Origin: Phenylobacterium sp. SCN 70-31
GTDB lineage: Bacteria > Pseudomonadota > Alphaproteobacteria > Caulobacterales > Caulobacteraceae
Assembly: GCF_001724605.1 (NCBI RefSeq)
Contig: NZ_MEEX01000005.1
Location: forward strand, 1-64,000
Direction of reading: 5' to 3'
DNA length: 64,000 nucleotides
Each line of letters opens with the position of its first letter. Positions within the stretch are counted from its first letter, which is position 1. Position numbers and translations under genes: made by a program. Shown in pieces: positions 1-11,508 of the stretch. The notes below the pieces were generated by a model, which saw nothing but the letters and a program-made list of their open reading frames with translations, was not told the origin of the DNA and searched no databases.

Positions 1-770
1 ATGTGCATGTGGCCGTGCGGCGCGTCGGGATCGCCGAACACCTGCTGGCCCTGGACGATCTCGACGCCCTCGGTCGGCAGCGGCACCAGGATCTGCGACT
101 GCTGCAGGTGCGGCGGGGCGTTTTCCTCGCCCGTCTTCACCATGCAGATCATCACCTTGCAGCGCGGGCTGCCCGCGCCCGAGATGTAGTGCTTCTCGCC
201 GTTGATGATGTATTCGTCACCGACGCGGACGGCGCGGGTGTCGATGTTCTTGGCGTCGGACGAAGCCGTGTTCAGCTCGGTCATGCAGTAGGCCGACCGG
301 ATCTTCCCTTCCAGAAGCGGTTCGAGCCACTGCTTCTTCTGCTCGGGCGTGCCCACGCGCTCCAGAACTTCCATGTTGCCGGTGTCGGGCGCGGCGCAGT
401 TCATGATCTCGGAAGCGAGGCGCACCTTGCCCAGCTCGACGGCGATGTAGGCGTAGTCGAGGTTCGACAGGCCCTCGCCGGTCTCGGCGTTCGGAAGGAA
501 GAAGTTCCAGAGGCCCGCAGCCTTGGCCTTGTCCTTGGCGGCTTCCAGCACTTCGAGCTGGCCGGGCGCATATTGCCACGGGTCGGGACGGCCCTCGCCG
601 AGACGATGCCATTCCTCGGACGCCGGCTCGGCGACCTCTTTGATGAACGTCTTGACGGCGTTGTAGAGCGGCAGCGCCTTGTCGGACATCCGCAGGTCGT
701 TCAGCTCGTCCTGCGGGCTGAGGCCGAAGCTCGAACGGGCCTCGGTGGCCCGGTCTGCGGTCGTTGTCAT
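1..770 (-). CDS. acyl-CoA dehydrogenase, N-terminal part
   Basis: About 256 N-terminal residues are visible; the gene runs off the left edge, so the catalytic C-terminal helical domain is missing. Acyl-CoA dehydrogenases oxidise acyl-CoA thioesters to enoyl-CoA with FAD. The middle-domain signature AYCMTE followed by TASSDA and the NGEKHYISGAG stretch are typical of the family, and the long, polar N-terminus resembles the ACAD10/11-like subgroup. The ATG at 770 is chosen because GGGAG lies 7-8 bases upstream on the minus strand. A CAAAC-N4-GTTTT box at 829-842 lies just upstream and is shared with the SDR gene at 19524, which suggests common control by a fatty-acid-responsive TetR-type repressor (inference). 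Confidence 0.9.
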   Translation of the reverse strand, partial: MTTTADRATEARSSFGLSPQDELNDLRMSDKALPLYNAVKTFIKEVAEPASEEWHRLGEGRPDPWQYAPGQLEVLEAAKDKAKAAGLWNFFLPNAETGEGLSNLDYAYIAVELGKVRLASEIMNCAAPDTGNMEVLERVGTPEQKKQWLEPLLEGKIRSAYCMTELNTASSDAKNIDTRAVRVGDEYIINGEKHYISGAGSPRCKVMICMVKTGEENAPPHLQQSQILVPLPTEGVEIVQGQQVFGDPDAPHGHMH

Positions 771-828
771 GCTGGTCGCTCCCTGCAAATGGCTCTTGCG
801 GGAGTTTTGGCGCACTTTCCGGCAATTT

Positions 829-842
829 CAAACAACTGTTTT
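829..842. promoter_or_regulatory. PsrA-like operator half-palindrome before acyl-CoA dehydrogenase
   Basis: The box reads CAAAC-AACT-GTTTT, an inverted repeat with one mismatch in the last base, about 60 bp upstream of the acyl-CoA dehydrogenase start. PsrA-type TetR repressors of fatty-acid metabolism bind (C/G)AAAC-N2-4-GTTT(C/G). The same core precedes the SDR gene at 19497-19510. Assignment to PsrA is inference; no such regulator is encoded in the window. Confidence 0.45.
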
Positions 843-898
843 ATGAACCGCGGCTCCGGTCCGGCGAAGCTTGCGCCCACCGGACCGGACGCGACCCG

Positions 899-1306
899 TC
901 AGACCGTCGCGAGCGCGGCGCGGCGCGCCCGGCGCAGGATCAGGTACTGCAGATCGGCCACGACCGCCGCGGCCGCCGCCTGGCCCACGATCAGCACGAC
1001 GCCGAGCGCCGTCGGCTCCACCCAGCCCAGGACGATCACCCCCACGCTCTCGACGGCCCACACCAGGTTGAACGCCACGAGGCCCCAGACGGCCTTGCGC
1101 GGGAGGGCGGGGCGCGCGGCCATGACGGCGAGGAGCGCCGCATAGCCCAACAGGAACAGGCCGACAGGCTGCGTGAAGGCCGGAGAAAGGCCCAGCGGGC
1201 CGGCCAGCACCGGCGCCGCGAAGGCCAGGCCCGCCCCGCCCGCGCCGCAGGCGGCGGCGTCTGCGGCGATCACGGCGCGGAGGAAGGTGGAACGGACATC
1301 AGTCAT
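899..1306 (-). CDS. small integral membrane protein, unknown function
   Basis: A 135-residue protein with about four predicted hydrophobic segments (around residues 10-30, 38-60, 70-92 and 98-118) and a basic C-terminal tail rich in Arg. No family motif is recognised. The ATG at 1306 is preferred over longer readings because AGGGAG lies about 8 bases upstream. It is downstream of, and on the same strand as, the VOC protein gene (start 1772), with about 90 bases between. Function unknown; the topology suggests an inner-membrane protein. Confidence 0.75.
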   Translation of the reverse strand: MTDVRSTFLRAVIAADAAACGAGGAGLAFAAPVLAGPLGLSPAFTQPVGLFLLGYAALLAVMAARPALPRKAVWGLVAFNLVWAVESVGVIVLGWVEPTALGVVLIVGQAAAAAVVADLQYLILRRARRAALATV

Positions 1307-1397
1307 GAGGCGGCTCCCTGAAGGGTTAGACCCGGACGGGTCGGTGGCTTCAGGGTCGCGCGGCCTGCACGGCGGGTCGATTACCTCGGAGGTAGCG

Positions 1398-1772
1398 TCA
1401 CGCCGGCGCGTGGCAGACGGCCTCGATGTTGTTGCCGTCGGGGTCCAGCACGAAGGCGCCGTAGTAGGTCGGGTGGTAGTGGGGCCGCAGACCCGGCGCG
1501 CCGTTGTCGCGCCCGCCCGCCGCCAGCGCCGCCGCGTGGAAGGCCTCGACCGTCGCACGCTCGGCCGTCGCGAAGGCGACGTGCGCGTAGCCTGCACGGC
1601 CGTCGGACCCGATCCAGAAGAACGGCCTCCCCGCGCCATAGCCGGCGAAGGTCTCGCCATCGCCGAAGAGACGGGTCAGGCCCAGAGGTCCAAGGGCGGC
1701 GTCGTAGAACGCCTCGGCCCGGCCGTAGTCCCCAACCTTGAGGGTCACATGGTCGAGGTTCGCCGCCGTCAT
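1398..1772 (-). CDS. VOC (glyoxalase/bleomycin-resistance fold) family protein
   Basis: A 124-residue single-unit vicinal-oxygen-chelate protein. It opens with LDHVTLKVGDYGRAEAFYDAALGPLG and ends with FVLDPDGNNIEAVCH, the usual paired beta-alpha-beta-beta-beta ends of the fold. His near the N-terminus and Glu in NNIEAV are the usual metal ligands of such proteins. Substrate cannot be inferred: relatives include glyoxalase I-like enzymes, dioxygenases and drug-binding proteins. The next gene upstream on the same strand ends 10 bases away (1782-2186), so the two may be co-transcribed. Confidence 0.85.
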   Translation of the reverse strand: MTAANLDHVTLKVGDYGRAEAFYDAALGPLGLTRLFGDGETFAGYGAGRPFFWIGSDGRAGYAHVAFATAERATVEAFHAAALAAGGRDNGAPGLRPHYHPTYYGAFVLDPDGNNIEAVCHAPA

Positions 1773-1781
1773 CGACGGCCC

Positions 1782-2186
1782 CTATTTGACCGGCGCATGC
1801 TCGGCGTGAGGACAGACCGAGGCGATCAGGGCGGTGTTGTCCGCGCCTTCGGCCTTCTTGGGCGTGTCCGAACGCCAGTTGGCCTTGATGTCCAGCGGCT
1901 GGTTCGGGCGGTAGTTTGCCAGGGAGATGATGTTCTTCTTCGCGCAGTCGAGGGCGATGACGCTGCCCACGCTGTCGGCCTTGCCGGGCGCCGAGGGGCC
2001 GAGGGTCCCCTTGGAGAGCGCCTGCATGACGATGAGGCGGCCCGTCTGGCTGTCCTTGTAGGTGTAGTCGCTGTCGTAGGAGATGTCGGCCCCGTTCTCC
2101 ATCGTGTGGAACTTGGTCCAGGTCTCGGCGGCGGCCGAGCCGGCCAGGATGGACAGGGCGGCGGCAAGCGCGATCGCGCGGCGCAT
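1782..2186 (-). CDS. secreted protein, unknown function
   Basis: A 134-residue protein with a clear signal peptide: basic MRR start, hydrophobic Ala/Leu core, and a cleavage site near GSAAAETW (about residue 20). The mature part has two Cys (in ALDCAKK and ASVCPHA) that could form a disulfide in the periplasm. The pattern with a conserved-looking ISYDSDYTY segment resembles small periplasmic proteins of Caulobacterales annotated as hypothetical. No function can be assigned. Confidence 0.75.
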   Translation of the reverse strand: MRRAIALAAALSILAGSAAAETWTKFHTMENGADISYDSDYTYKDSQTGRLIVMQALSKGTLGPSAPGKADSVGSVIALDCAKKNIISLANYRPNQPLDIKANWRSDTPKKAEGADNTALIASVCPHAEHAPVK

Positions 2187-2439
2187 GTTCAGGCTCTCCA
2201 GTGGGACGTTTCCTCAGGTGGTGCACGAGCCTAGCGGCGGTTTCAGGGCGCCTCCAGCCCTTTCCACGGCCGCCGGCATCGGCCGCCTTCGGCACATCAA
2301 CCCCGAAGAGCACGAAAGGTCGCGAACCGGCGCCTCTCGGATCCGAAGGAACCACTGAAAGAGCGTCCGCTCGCGCGGAAGCTCGGGGATGATTCGCCCT
2401 TTCTTGCCCTTCGGGGTTCGAAAGGCGCTTCGGAACCGG
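2187..2439. other. intergenic region with stem-loop after cfa-like gene
   Basis: No convincing gene. A stem-loop at 2415-2437 pairs GGTTC and GAA with TTC and GGAACC around a short loop; it lies directly after the stop of the cyclopropane-synthase-like gene on the minus strand and could end its transcript, though no U-tract follows. The rest contains 'cgaa'-rich degenerate sequence of the kind seen in dispersed bacterial repeats. Confidence 0.3.
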
Positions 2440-3660
2440 TCAGGCGGCCTTCGGCCTGGCCTTGGCGAAGGCGCGTTCGGCTTCGCCGATATAGTCGCGG
2501 GTGATGGGAACGGCGTCCACGCGCTTGGCGAGCTGGATCTGGAAGATGAACTGCCGCCGCGCCCGGAAGCTCTGCTCGGCGATCCCCAGGTAGAACTCCC
2601 ACATCCGGCAGAACCGCTCGTCGTACAGCTCTGCGATTTCGGGCCGCACCTTGCGGAAGCGCTCGCGCCAGTGACGGATCGTCTCGGCGTAGTGCAGGCG
2701 CAGGATCTCGACATCGGTGACGATCAGCCCCGCGCGCTCGATGGCCGGAAGCACTTCCGACAGCGCCGGGGAATAACCGCCAGGGAAGATGTACTTGTCG
2801 ATCCAGGCGTTGGTGACGCCGGTCTCGGGCCGCCCGATGGAATGGACCAGGCCGACCCCGTCGTCCTTCATCAGCCGGGCCACGCCGTCGAAGTATTCCT
2901 GATAGTTCGGCCGGCCCACAGCCTCGAACATGGCCACCGACAGGACGCGGTCGTAGGTCCCCTTCAGGTCGCGGTAGTCGGTGAGCGAGAACCGCGCCTT
3001 GTGCGCCAGGCCCTTCGCTTCGGCGCGGGCCTGGGCGATCTTGAGCTGTTCGATGGAGAGCGTGATGGCGTCGACCTCGGCGCCGGCCTCCTCGACCAGT
3101 TGCAGCGCCATGCCGCCCCAGCCGCAGCCGATCTCGACGACGCTCATGCCGGGCTCGACGCACAGCTTGGCGGCGATGTGACGCTTCTTGGCCACCTGGG
3201 CCTCCTCCAGCGTCATGTCGGGCCGCTCGAAGTAGGCGCACGAGTACTGCATGTCCTCGTCGAGGAACCGCCGGTAGAGGTCGTAGGAGAGGTCGTAGTG
3301 GTGCGCCACGTTGCGGTGGGCCGCAGCGCGGTCGTTGGCCTCGCGCACGGTGCGCTTCATCCACCGCCGGACCCGGCTCAAGAGGCCGCGGGACCGGGGC
3401 TTGTTCTTGGCGTTGGCCCCGATGAGGTCGATGAAGTCGTCGATGTCGCCCTGCTCCAGGACGAGGCCGCCGTCCATGTAGGCCTCGCCCACGCCCAGGC
3501 CGGGCTTGGCCGCGATCCGCGCCGCCCAGCTCGCGCTGGTGATCCGCGCCACCAGCGGCGGACCCGCGCCGTTCCCCAGCCGGAGTTCGGACCCGCCAGG
3601 CAGCTTGATCGTCAGGTCGCCCTCGCGGACGAGGTTCCGGAGAACGTCTTGCAGCCCCAC
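2440..3660 (-). CDS. cfa: cyclopropane-fatty-acyl-phospholipid synthase family protein
   Basis: A 406-residue SAM-dependent enzyme of the CFA synthase family, which adds a methylene bridge to unsaturated acyl chains of membrane phospholipids. The N-terminal lipid-binding region (about 1-110) is followed by HHYDLSYDLYRRFLDEDMQYSCAYF, the SAM motif VVEIGCGWGGMALQL (about residue 175-190), FEAVGRPNY and the FPGGY segment, all characteristic. Length matches the family (about 380-420). It is monocistronic by spacing and lies divergent to groES, sharing a 212-bp upstream region. Substrate could also be another lipid (tuberculostearic- or mycolic-type methylation is less likely here). Confidence 0.9.
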   Translation of the reverse strand: MGLQDVLRNLVREGDLTIKLPGGSELRLGNGAGPPLVARITSASWAARIAAKPGLGVGEAYMDGGLVLEQGDIDDFIDLIGANAKNKPRSRGLLSRVRRWMKRTVREANDRAAAHRNVAHHYDLSYDLYRRFLDEDMQYSCAYFERPDMTLEEAQVAKKRHIAAKLCVEPGMSVVEIGCGWGGMALQLVEEAGAEVDAITLSIEQLKIAQARAEAKGLAHKARFSLTDYRDLKGTYDRVLSVAMFEAVGRPNYQEYFDGVARLMKDDGVGLVHSIGRPETGVTNAWIDKYIFPGGYSPALSEVLPAIERAGLIVTDVEILRLHYAETIRHWRERFRKVRPEIAELYDERFCRMWEFYLGIAEQSFRARRQFIFQIQLAKRVDAVPITRDYIGEAERAFAKARPKAA

Positions 3661-3737
3661 GCCTACCCTCCCATGTCAGGCGCCAGAGACTAGGTTGATG
3701 CGCGCATTTTCCAACCGCGCATTTGTCGCCCCCGGGC

Positions 3738-3766
3738 TTGACTCCAAAACGCGCTGTTCCTAACTC
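3738..3766 (+). promoter_or_regulatory. groES sigma-70-type promoter
   Basis: TTGACT (3738-3743), a 17-bp spacer, then TAACTC (3761-3766). Transcription would start near 3773, immediately in front of the CIRCE element, which then lies at the start of the transcript as is usual for CIRCE-controlled groE operons. Confidence 0.6.
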
Positions 3767-3777
3767 GCGAGCCGACG

Positions 3778-3804
3778 TTGGCACTCGTGAAGCCGGACTG
3801 CTAA
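3778..3804 (+). promoter_or_regulatory. CIRCE element (HrcA operator)
   Basis: TTGGCACTC-N9-GACTGCTAA, one mismatch per arm from the CIRCE consensus TTAGCACTC-N9-GAGTGCTAA. It sits 69 bases before groES. HrcA binding here represses groESL until heat or folding stress titrates GroEL. hrcA itself is not in the window. Confidence 0.9.
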
Positions 3805-3872
3805 CAGCGCCCCTCACGGAGCCGCGTCACCGCAAATTCGACCGTCTCGAACGGAAAAGAGAGAGAACAAAT

Positions 3873-4160
3873 ATGGCGTTTCGTCCCCTGGGAGATCGCG
3901 TCCTCGTCAAGCGCGTCGAGGAAGAAGAGAAGACCAAGGGCGGGATCATCATCCCCGACACCGCGAAGGAAAAGCCGCAGGAAGGCGAAGTGATCGCCGT
4001 GGGCCCCGGCAACCGTGACGACGACGGCGACTACATCGCCCTCGACGTGAAGGCCGGCGACCGCATCCTGTTCGGCAAATGGTCGGGCACCGAGGTGAAG
4101 CTCGACGGCCAGGACCTGCTGATCATGAAGGAAAGCGACATCCTGGGCGTCGTCTCCTAA
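3873..4160 (+). CDS. groES: co-chaperonin GroES
   Basis: A 95-residue co-chaperonin, the normal GroES length. It begins [21 protein letters not shown], contains the mobile-loop segment [16 protein letters not shown] (binds GroEL) and the VGPG and [16 protein letters not shown] strands. The heptameric lid closes the GroEL cavity during ATP-dependent folding in the cytoplasm. The ATG at 3873 is preceded by a purine-rich GAGAGAG tract. groEL follows after 68 bases, forming the usual operon under CIRCE control. Confidence 0.98.
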   Translation: MAFRPLGDRVLVKRVEEEEKTKGGIIIPDTAKEKPQEGEVIAVGPGNRDDDGDYIALDVKAGDRILFGKWSGTEVKLDGQDLLIMKESDILGVVS

Positions 4161-4213
4161 GCGAGCCGCACCCGGAGGGGCCGCTCGGCCCCCGCCTCCT
4201 CCCGAAATTCTAG

Positions 4214-5872
<1,659 letters not shown>

Positions 5873-5903
5873 GTCCGACGCCCGACACGGTATCGAAGGA
5901 CGA

Positions 5904-5932
5904 GGGCGGGGCCGCAAGGCTCCGCCCTTTTT
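5904..5932 (+). terminator. Rho-independent terminator of groESL
   Basis: Ten-base-pair GC-rich stem (GGGCGGGGCC with GGCTCCGCCC), GCAA loop, then five T. It lies 31 bases after the groEL stop. Confidence 0.9.
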
Positions 5933-5992
5933 CGTGCCAATCAGTTCGCGTCGGCCAGGGCCTGCAGGATCGCCGGCGGACTGCGGCGGCGC

Positions 5993-6856
5993 TCAGGCCC
6001 CGACGGCGTCCGCGACGGCGTCCGCGATGGCCAGGGCGCGGCGGGCCGCCTCCAGGTGCAGCCGCTCGACCATCTGGCCCTCCACGCGCAGCACGCCCTT
6101 GCCGGCGTTCTCCGGCTGCGCGAAGGCCTCGACGACGGTCCGGGCCCACAGCACCTCGTCGTCGGTCGGCGCGAACGCCGCATTGGCCACCGGGATCTGG
6201 CGGGGATGGATCAGGGTCTTGCCGTCGAACCCGAACTCGACGCCCTGACGGCACTGCCGCCCGAGCCCGTCGTCGTCCTCCAGCGCATTGTAGACGCCGT
6301 CCAGGATCACCAGCCCCTCGGCCCTGGCCGCCGCCACGGCCAGCGACAGCGCCGCCAGAAGCGGGCGGCGCTCGGCGTCCAGGCGGCAGCGCATTTCCTT
6401 GGCCAGGTCGTTCGTCCCGATCACCCAGGCCGCGAGGGGCAGGGCGCGGGCGGTCGCGGCGATGGCGTCCAGGCGGAACAGGGCGCTACAGGTCTCGATC
6501 ATGGCCCACAGCGGACGATCGCCGATCGCCGACGCATAGGCCGCCACGTCGTCGGCCGACGAGACCTTGGGCGCGAGGATGGCGTCGGGCCGCGCGGCTG
6601 CGGCGGCTGCGAGATCGTCGGCGCCCCAGGGCGTGTCCAGGCCGTTGACCCGTATCACCACCTCGCGCCGGCCGAAACCGCCGGTCCGCACCGCCTCGGT
6701 CGCCTGTCGGCGCGCGTCGGCCTTGGCCTCAGGAGCCACGGCGTCCTCCAGGTCCAGGATGACGACGTCGCAGTCGAGACTGCGCGCCTTCTCGATGGCG
6801 CGGGCGTTGGCCGCAGGCATGTAGAGGGCGCTTCGGCGAGGCCGCGGGGCGGACAT
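5993..6856 (-). CDS. HpcH/HpaI aldolase / citrate lyase beta-like (CitE-like) protein
   Basis: A 287-residue protein of the CitE/malyl-CoA lyase family, which cleaves or hydrolyses beta-hydroxyacyl-CoA esters such as citramalyl-, malyl- or citryl-CoA with Mg2+. Signatures are RSALYMPAANARAIEKA, VILDLEDAVAPEAK (metal-binding Asp and Glu), VIRVNG, APKV, MIETCSAL (metal-binding Glu) and GFDGKTLIHPRQI. The ATG at 6856 is favoured over an upstream in-frame start because GAGGAG lies 8 bases before it. The exact substrate is unknown; the absence of citrate lyase alpha and gamma subunits nearby argues against a citrate lyase complex. Confidence 0.88.
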   Translation of the reverse strand: MSAPRPRRSALYMPAANARAIEKARSLDCDVVILDLEDAVAPEAKADARRQATEAVRTGGFGRREVVIRVNGLDTPWGADDLAAAAAARPDAILAPKVSSADDVAAYASAIGDRPLWAMIETCSALFRLDAIAATARALPLAAWVIGTNDLAKEMRCRLDAERRPLLAALSLAVAAARAEGLVILDGVYNALEDDDGLGRQCRQGVEFGFDGKTLIHPRQIPVANAAFAPTDDEVLWARTVVEAFAQPENAGKGVLRVEGQMVERLHLEAARRALAIADAVADAVGA

Positions 6857-6992
6857 TTCGGAATCTCCTCGCTGGAGCCCGGCGACCGGGCGCCGTGATG
6901 GCGTGGCGGCCGGAACCGAGCGGAGTCCGGCGATCGCTTCCCTAGCGGATTCGAGACTCCGGCAGCTAGCCCTGCCGGGCGACCCGGGTGCG

Positions 6993-7424
6993 TCAGCCGG
7001 CCTTGCGCCTGCGGACACGGGCGCGCCACGCCGCCGCGGTGCCGATCACGATGCAGAGGATGATCGCCATGAAGTTGGCGTTGTTGATCATGGCGTGCAG
7101 CAGGTCCGGCTTGCGGTCCATCACCAGGTAGTAGGATCGCAGCGCGAACTGGGCGGCATAGATCAGCATGGCCGCGCCCAGCCACATGCGGCCGAACATC
7201 AGCGTCATCGCCAGGAAGCCCACGGCGGTCGCACCGTCCAGGACCAGGCCGAAGATGTAGCTGGAGCCGGAGGCCAGGAGGTTGCCCCCGATCAGGGTCA
7301 ACGCCGAATTGAGCAGGATGATGCCAGCGCCCAGGCGTTCGGGCCGCCCGCCCTTCCACAGGCCGAACGCACAGCCGGCCACCACGAGGGCCAGCAACAT
7401 CTGAACGAGAGGTGAGGTCGGCAT
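6993..7424 (-). CDS. small integral membrane protein, unknown function
   Basis: A 143-residue protein with about four transmembrane segments (around 7-25, 33-55, 62-90 with an interrupted helix, and 113-133) and a basic Arg/Lys C-terminus that should be cytoplasmic. No motif is recognised. The ATG at 7424 is preceded by AGGGG at a 9-base spacing, but that ribosome-binding site is enclosed in a 15-bp hairpin (7427-7460), which suggests regulated translation. It ends about 137 bases before the CitE-like gene on the same strand. Confidence 0.7.
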   Translation of the reverse strand: MPTSPLVQMLLALVVAGCAFGLWKGGRPERLGAGIILLNSALTLIGGNLLASGSSYIFGLVLDGATAVGFLAMTLMFGRMWLGAAMLIYAAQFALRSYYLVMDRKPDLLHAMINNANFMAIILCIVIGTAAAWRARVRRRKAG

Positions 7425-7426
7425 GA

Positions 7427-7460
7427 TTAAGCGCCCCTATTGCGAAATAGAGGCGCCTAA
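7427..7460 (-). promoter_or_regulatory. RBS-sequestering stem-loop before membrane protein gene
   Basis: On the transcript, two 15-base arms pair fully (two G-U pairs) around a four-base UCGC loop and end two bases before the ATG at 7424. The only Shine-Dalgarno sequence, AGGGG, is inside the 3' arm. The structure could act as a thermometer-like or protein-controlled translation switch, or terminate the upstream gene, but it lacks a U-tract. Confidence 0.6.
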
Positions 7461-7516
7461 CCAGTTAATCTATTGCAATGATCGGCCGTTTACCGGCCGA
7501 GCAGCCGTCTCTCGGC

Positions 7517-7852
7517 TCAGCCGACGTCCCGCATGGCGGTCGAATCGGTGGCCGCGGAGATCGCGGGCTTGTCTTCCAGGCCCATCTTCGTGCGGATGCC
7601 GAGGCGAAGCTTCGCATCGTTCAGCTCGGTGTGCACGGCGACCATGGCCGTACGCGCTTCGCTGAGGGCCTTCATGGCCTCCATCATCTTCACCTGCACG
7701 TCGTCGGCGAACACCAGCGAGGTGCTGACGTCCTTCCGAGCCTTGAGCATTTCGCCCATCAGTTCCGCCGCTTCGACCAGAGCGCCGTCAACAGCGGCTT
7801 CGGTCTCGAACAGCTTCTTGGCCACACGCTTGGCCACGAACACCTTATCCAT
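7517..7852 (-). CDS. conserved-looking small protein, unknown function
   Basis: A 111-residue soluble, largely helical protein beginning MDKVFVAKRVAKKLFETEAAVD. It is rich in Ala, Glu, Lys and Met with a helical middle (MKALSEARTAMVAVHTELNDAKLRLG). The ATG at 7852 with AAGGGG 9 bases upstream is preferred to an in-frame GTG ten codons earlier. It is divergent to the hybrid kinase gene at 8060, and the shared 207-bp region carries a CtrA half-site and a CcrM methylation site. No function assigned. Confidence 0.75.
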   Translation of the reverse strand: MDKVFVAKRVAKKLFETEAAVDGALVEAAELMGEMLKARKDVSTSLVFADDVQVKMMEAMKALSEARTAMVAVHTELNDAKLRLGIRTKMGLEDKPAISAATDSTAMRDVG

Positions 7853-7919
7853 TGTGGATACACCCCTTGAGTTACCCGACACCCGTTAAGGTAAAGATAC
7901 GGTTAGCGCACACGCAACA

Positions 7920-7940
7920 GATTCATGAGTTGTTAACCAT
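7920..7940. promoter_or_regulatory. candidate CtrA half-site with adjacent CcrM site
   Basis: GATTC (7920-7924), a GANTC methylation site for CcrM, is followed by TTAACCAT (7933-7940), the half-site seen in CtrA-bound promoters of Caulobacter. Both lie between the divergent small-protein and hybrid-kinase genes. Short motifs such as these occur by chance, so this is only suggestive of cell-cycle control. Confidence 0.35.
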
Positions 7941-8059
7941 ATTTTCTTCCGCCAGCAGTTGTATCGTGGCGCCCAGAGCACAGTTTTTTCTGTGTTGCGC
8001 CCGAGCGGAGTGATCCTTCAGAAGCGAAGCGTTAGGACTATCGCCCTTAAACCGGCGCC

Positions 8060-9970
<1,911 letters not shown>

Positions 9971-9973
<3 letters not shown>

Positions 9974-10045
9974 CGGGGCGCGGCCTGATGGGGCGCGGCC
10001 TGATGGGGCGCGGCCTGACCGGGCGCTCCCTGACAGGCGCTTCAC
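9971..10045 (+). repeat. 15-bp tandem repeat starting at the kinase stop codon
   Basis: Five units of 15 bp follow one another; the first three are TGAYGGGGCGCGGCC and the last two are decayed. Each unit begins with TGA in the kinase reading frame, so the repeat multiplies the stop codon rather than extending the protein. Confidence 0.8.
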
Positions 10046-10164
10046 CAAGCTGAACCTCGCCCAACGGCCGGCTCAGACACTGGTCAGGCGCGGCGTGGTC
10101 TCTTCAGTCCCATCGACGGCCGATCCCAATTCCTGGGGGCCGACACGGACCTGGAGGACCGGAC

Positions 10165-10551
10165 ATGAAGACCCTGATCGCCACCCTGGCCGCAGCCGCC
10201 GCCGTGACGGCCGCGGTCCCCGCGATGGCCCAGCCCTACGGCCACGGTCCCGCGCGTTATGAAACCCAGCGCTGGGATTCGCAGGCGAACGTGAACCAGC
10301 GCCAGCGCGAACTCGAGCGCATCATCGAGGCGGCCGCCCGCCGCGGCGACCTGAACCGGCGCCAGGCGAACGAGCTGCGCAACGACATGCGCTCCATCGC
10401 CCGGCTCGAGGCCAGCTATCGTTCGGGCGGCCTGAACGCCCGGGAGCGGGCCGAACTCAACCGTCGCCTCGACTGGGCCGAGCGGCGCCTGGTGAGCCGC
10501 CTGGACAACAGCGCCCATCGCTACGGCTACGGCTACGGCCACCGCCGCTAG
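10165..10551 (+). CDS. small secreted Arg-rich helical protein, unknown function
   Basis: A 128-residue protein with a signal peptide (MKTLIATLAAAAAVTAAVPAMA, cleavage before QPYGHG). The mature part is highly charged and helical, with repeated RRxDLNRRQANELR / GGLNARERAELNRRLDWAERRL patterns that alternate Arg and Glu, and ends in a Gly/Tyr-rich YGYGYGHRR tail. Similar short periplasmic proteins are common in Caulobacterales and Sphingomonadales without known role. ATG 10165 follows GGAGGA. A strong bidirectional-looking terminator follows. Confidence 0.8.
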   Translation: MKTLIATLAAAAAVTAAVPAMAQPYGHGPARYETQRWDSQANVNQRQRELERIIEAAARRGDLNRRQANELRNDMRSIARLEASYRSGGLNARERAELNRRLDWAERRLVSRLDNSAHRYGYGYGHRR

Positions 10552-10567
10552 GACGACCCCTGCCGCC

Positions 10568-10601
10568 GACGCCCCCGGAGTTCCGCTCCGGGGGCGTCTT
10601 T
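10568..10601. terminator. terminator between convergent genes
   Basis: A 13-bp stem (GACGCCCCCGGAG with its complement) around a five-base loop, followed by TTT on the plus strand. It ends the secreted-protein gene; the phzF-like gene converges from the other side and stops at 10605. Confidence 0.8.
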
Positions 10602-10604
10602 GCG

Positions 10605-11417
10605 TCAGAGCCGCAGGCGGCTCTCGATCACGGTGACGGCGTTTCCCGCCAGCATCACCCGCGCGCCGCGGTGGGCGCAGACGAGATCTCCGCCGCGCCC
10701 CGGGAAGGCCTGATGGAACCGCAACACCGGCCGGCCGAGCTTGCCGGCGAACAGAGGCGTCAGGATGCAATGCAGGGAGCCGGTCGTGGGGTCCTCGGGG
10801 ATGCCCGACCCCGGCGCGAAGAAGCGATCGACCACGTCGTAGGGGGCGCCGGCGTCCGCCAGCGCGGCCACGCCGACGTTGCCCCGCCCGCCCGTGGCCT
10901 CGCCGGCGATGCGGTTCAGCGCGGCGAGATCCGGCGCGAGCCCCCGCACCGCCGCATCGTCGGACAGAACCGCCACCAGATAGCTCGACACCCACACTTC
11001 GACGGGCTCGGCGCCCAGAGCCTCGGCCAATCCCTCTGGAACCGCCGTGCGCACGGGCGGCTGGGCCGGGAAGTCCATCTCGTAGCCGACCTCGGCGCGG
11101 GCGACCGTGAGCGCGCCCGAGCGCGTGTCGAACGTCAGCGTTCCCGCCGTCGCGCCCAGTTCGGCGAACAGGACGTGCGCCGAGGCCAGCGTTGCGTGCC
11201 CGCAGAGCGGGACCTCCAGCGCCGGCGTGAACCAGCGCAGGCCGAAGCGCGCGGGATCCGGCGTCCGCAGCAGGAAGGCGGTCTCGGCCTGGTTGTTCTC
11301 GGCCGCCAGCGCCTGCATCCAGGCGTCGTCGGGCCAGGCGTCGAACGGCTCGACGACACAGGCCGGGTTGCCGCGAAACGGCGCGGCGGCGAAGGCGTCC
11401 ACGGTCCACTGGCGCAT
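10605..11417 (-). CDS. PhzF family isomerase/epimerase-like protein
   Basis: A 270-residue PhzF-fold protein (two-lobed diaminopimelate-epimerase-like fold). It starts [22 protein letters not shown], has the catalytic-Glu segment [11 protein letters not shown] (about residue 45), [13 protein letters not shown] and [18 protein letters not shown], all diagnostic. PhzF of phenazine synthesis isomerises dihydro-3-hydroxyanthranilate, but there are no other phenazine genes here, so the substrate is unknown. ATG 11417 has GGGAG about 6 bases upstream. Divergent to the GNAT gene. Confidence 0.88.
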   Translation of the reverse strand: MRQWTVDAFAAAPFRGNPACVVEPFDAWPDDAWMQALAAENNQAETAFLLRTPDPARFGLRWFTPALEVPLCGHATLASAHVLFAELGATAGTLTFDTRSGALTVARAEVGYEMDFPAQPPVRTAVPEGLAEALGAEPVEVWVSSYLVAVLSDDAAVRGLAPDLAALNRIAGEATGGRGNVGVAALADAGAPYDVVDRFFAPGSGIPEDPTTGSLHCILTPLFAGKLGRPVLRFHQAFPGRGGDLVCAHRGARVMLAGNAVTVIESRLRL

Positions 11418-11508
11418 CGGAAGGCTCCCTGTTGCCGACCGGGTCCTTGCGGCCTGGCCCGCCGCACGGCAATGGCCACTTCCCCGCCTGCGGACATTGG
11501 AGCGCGCC

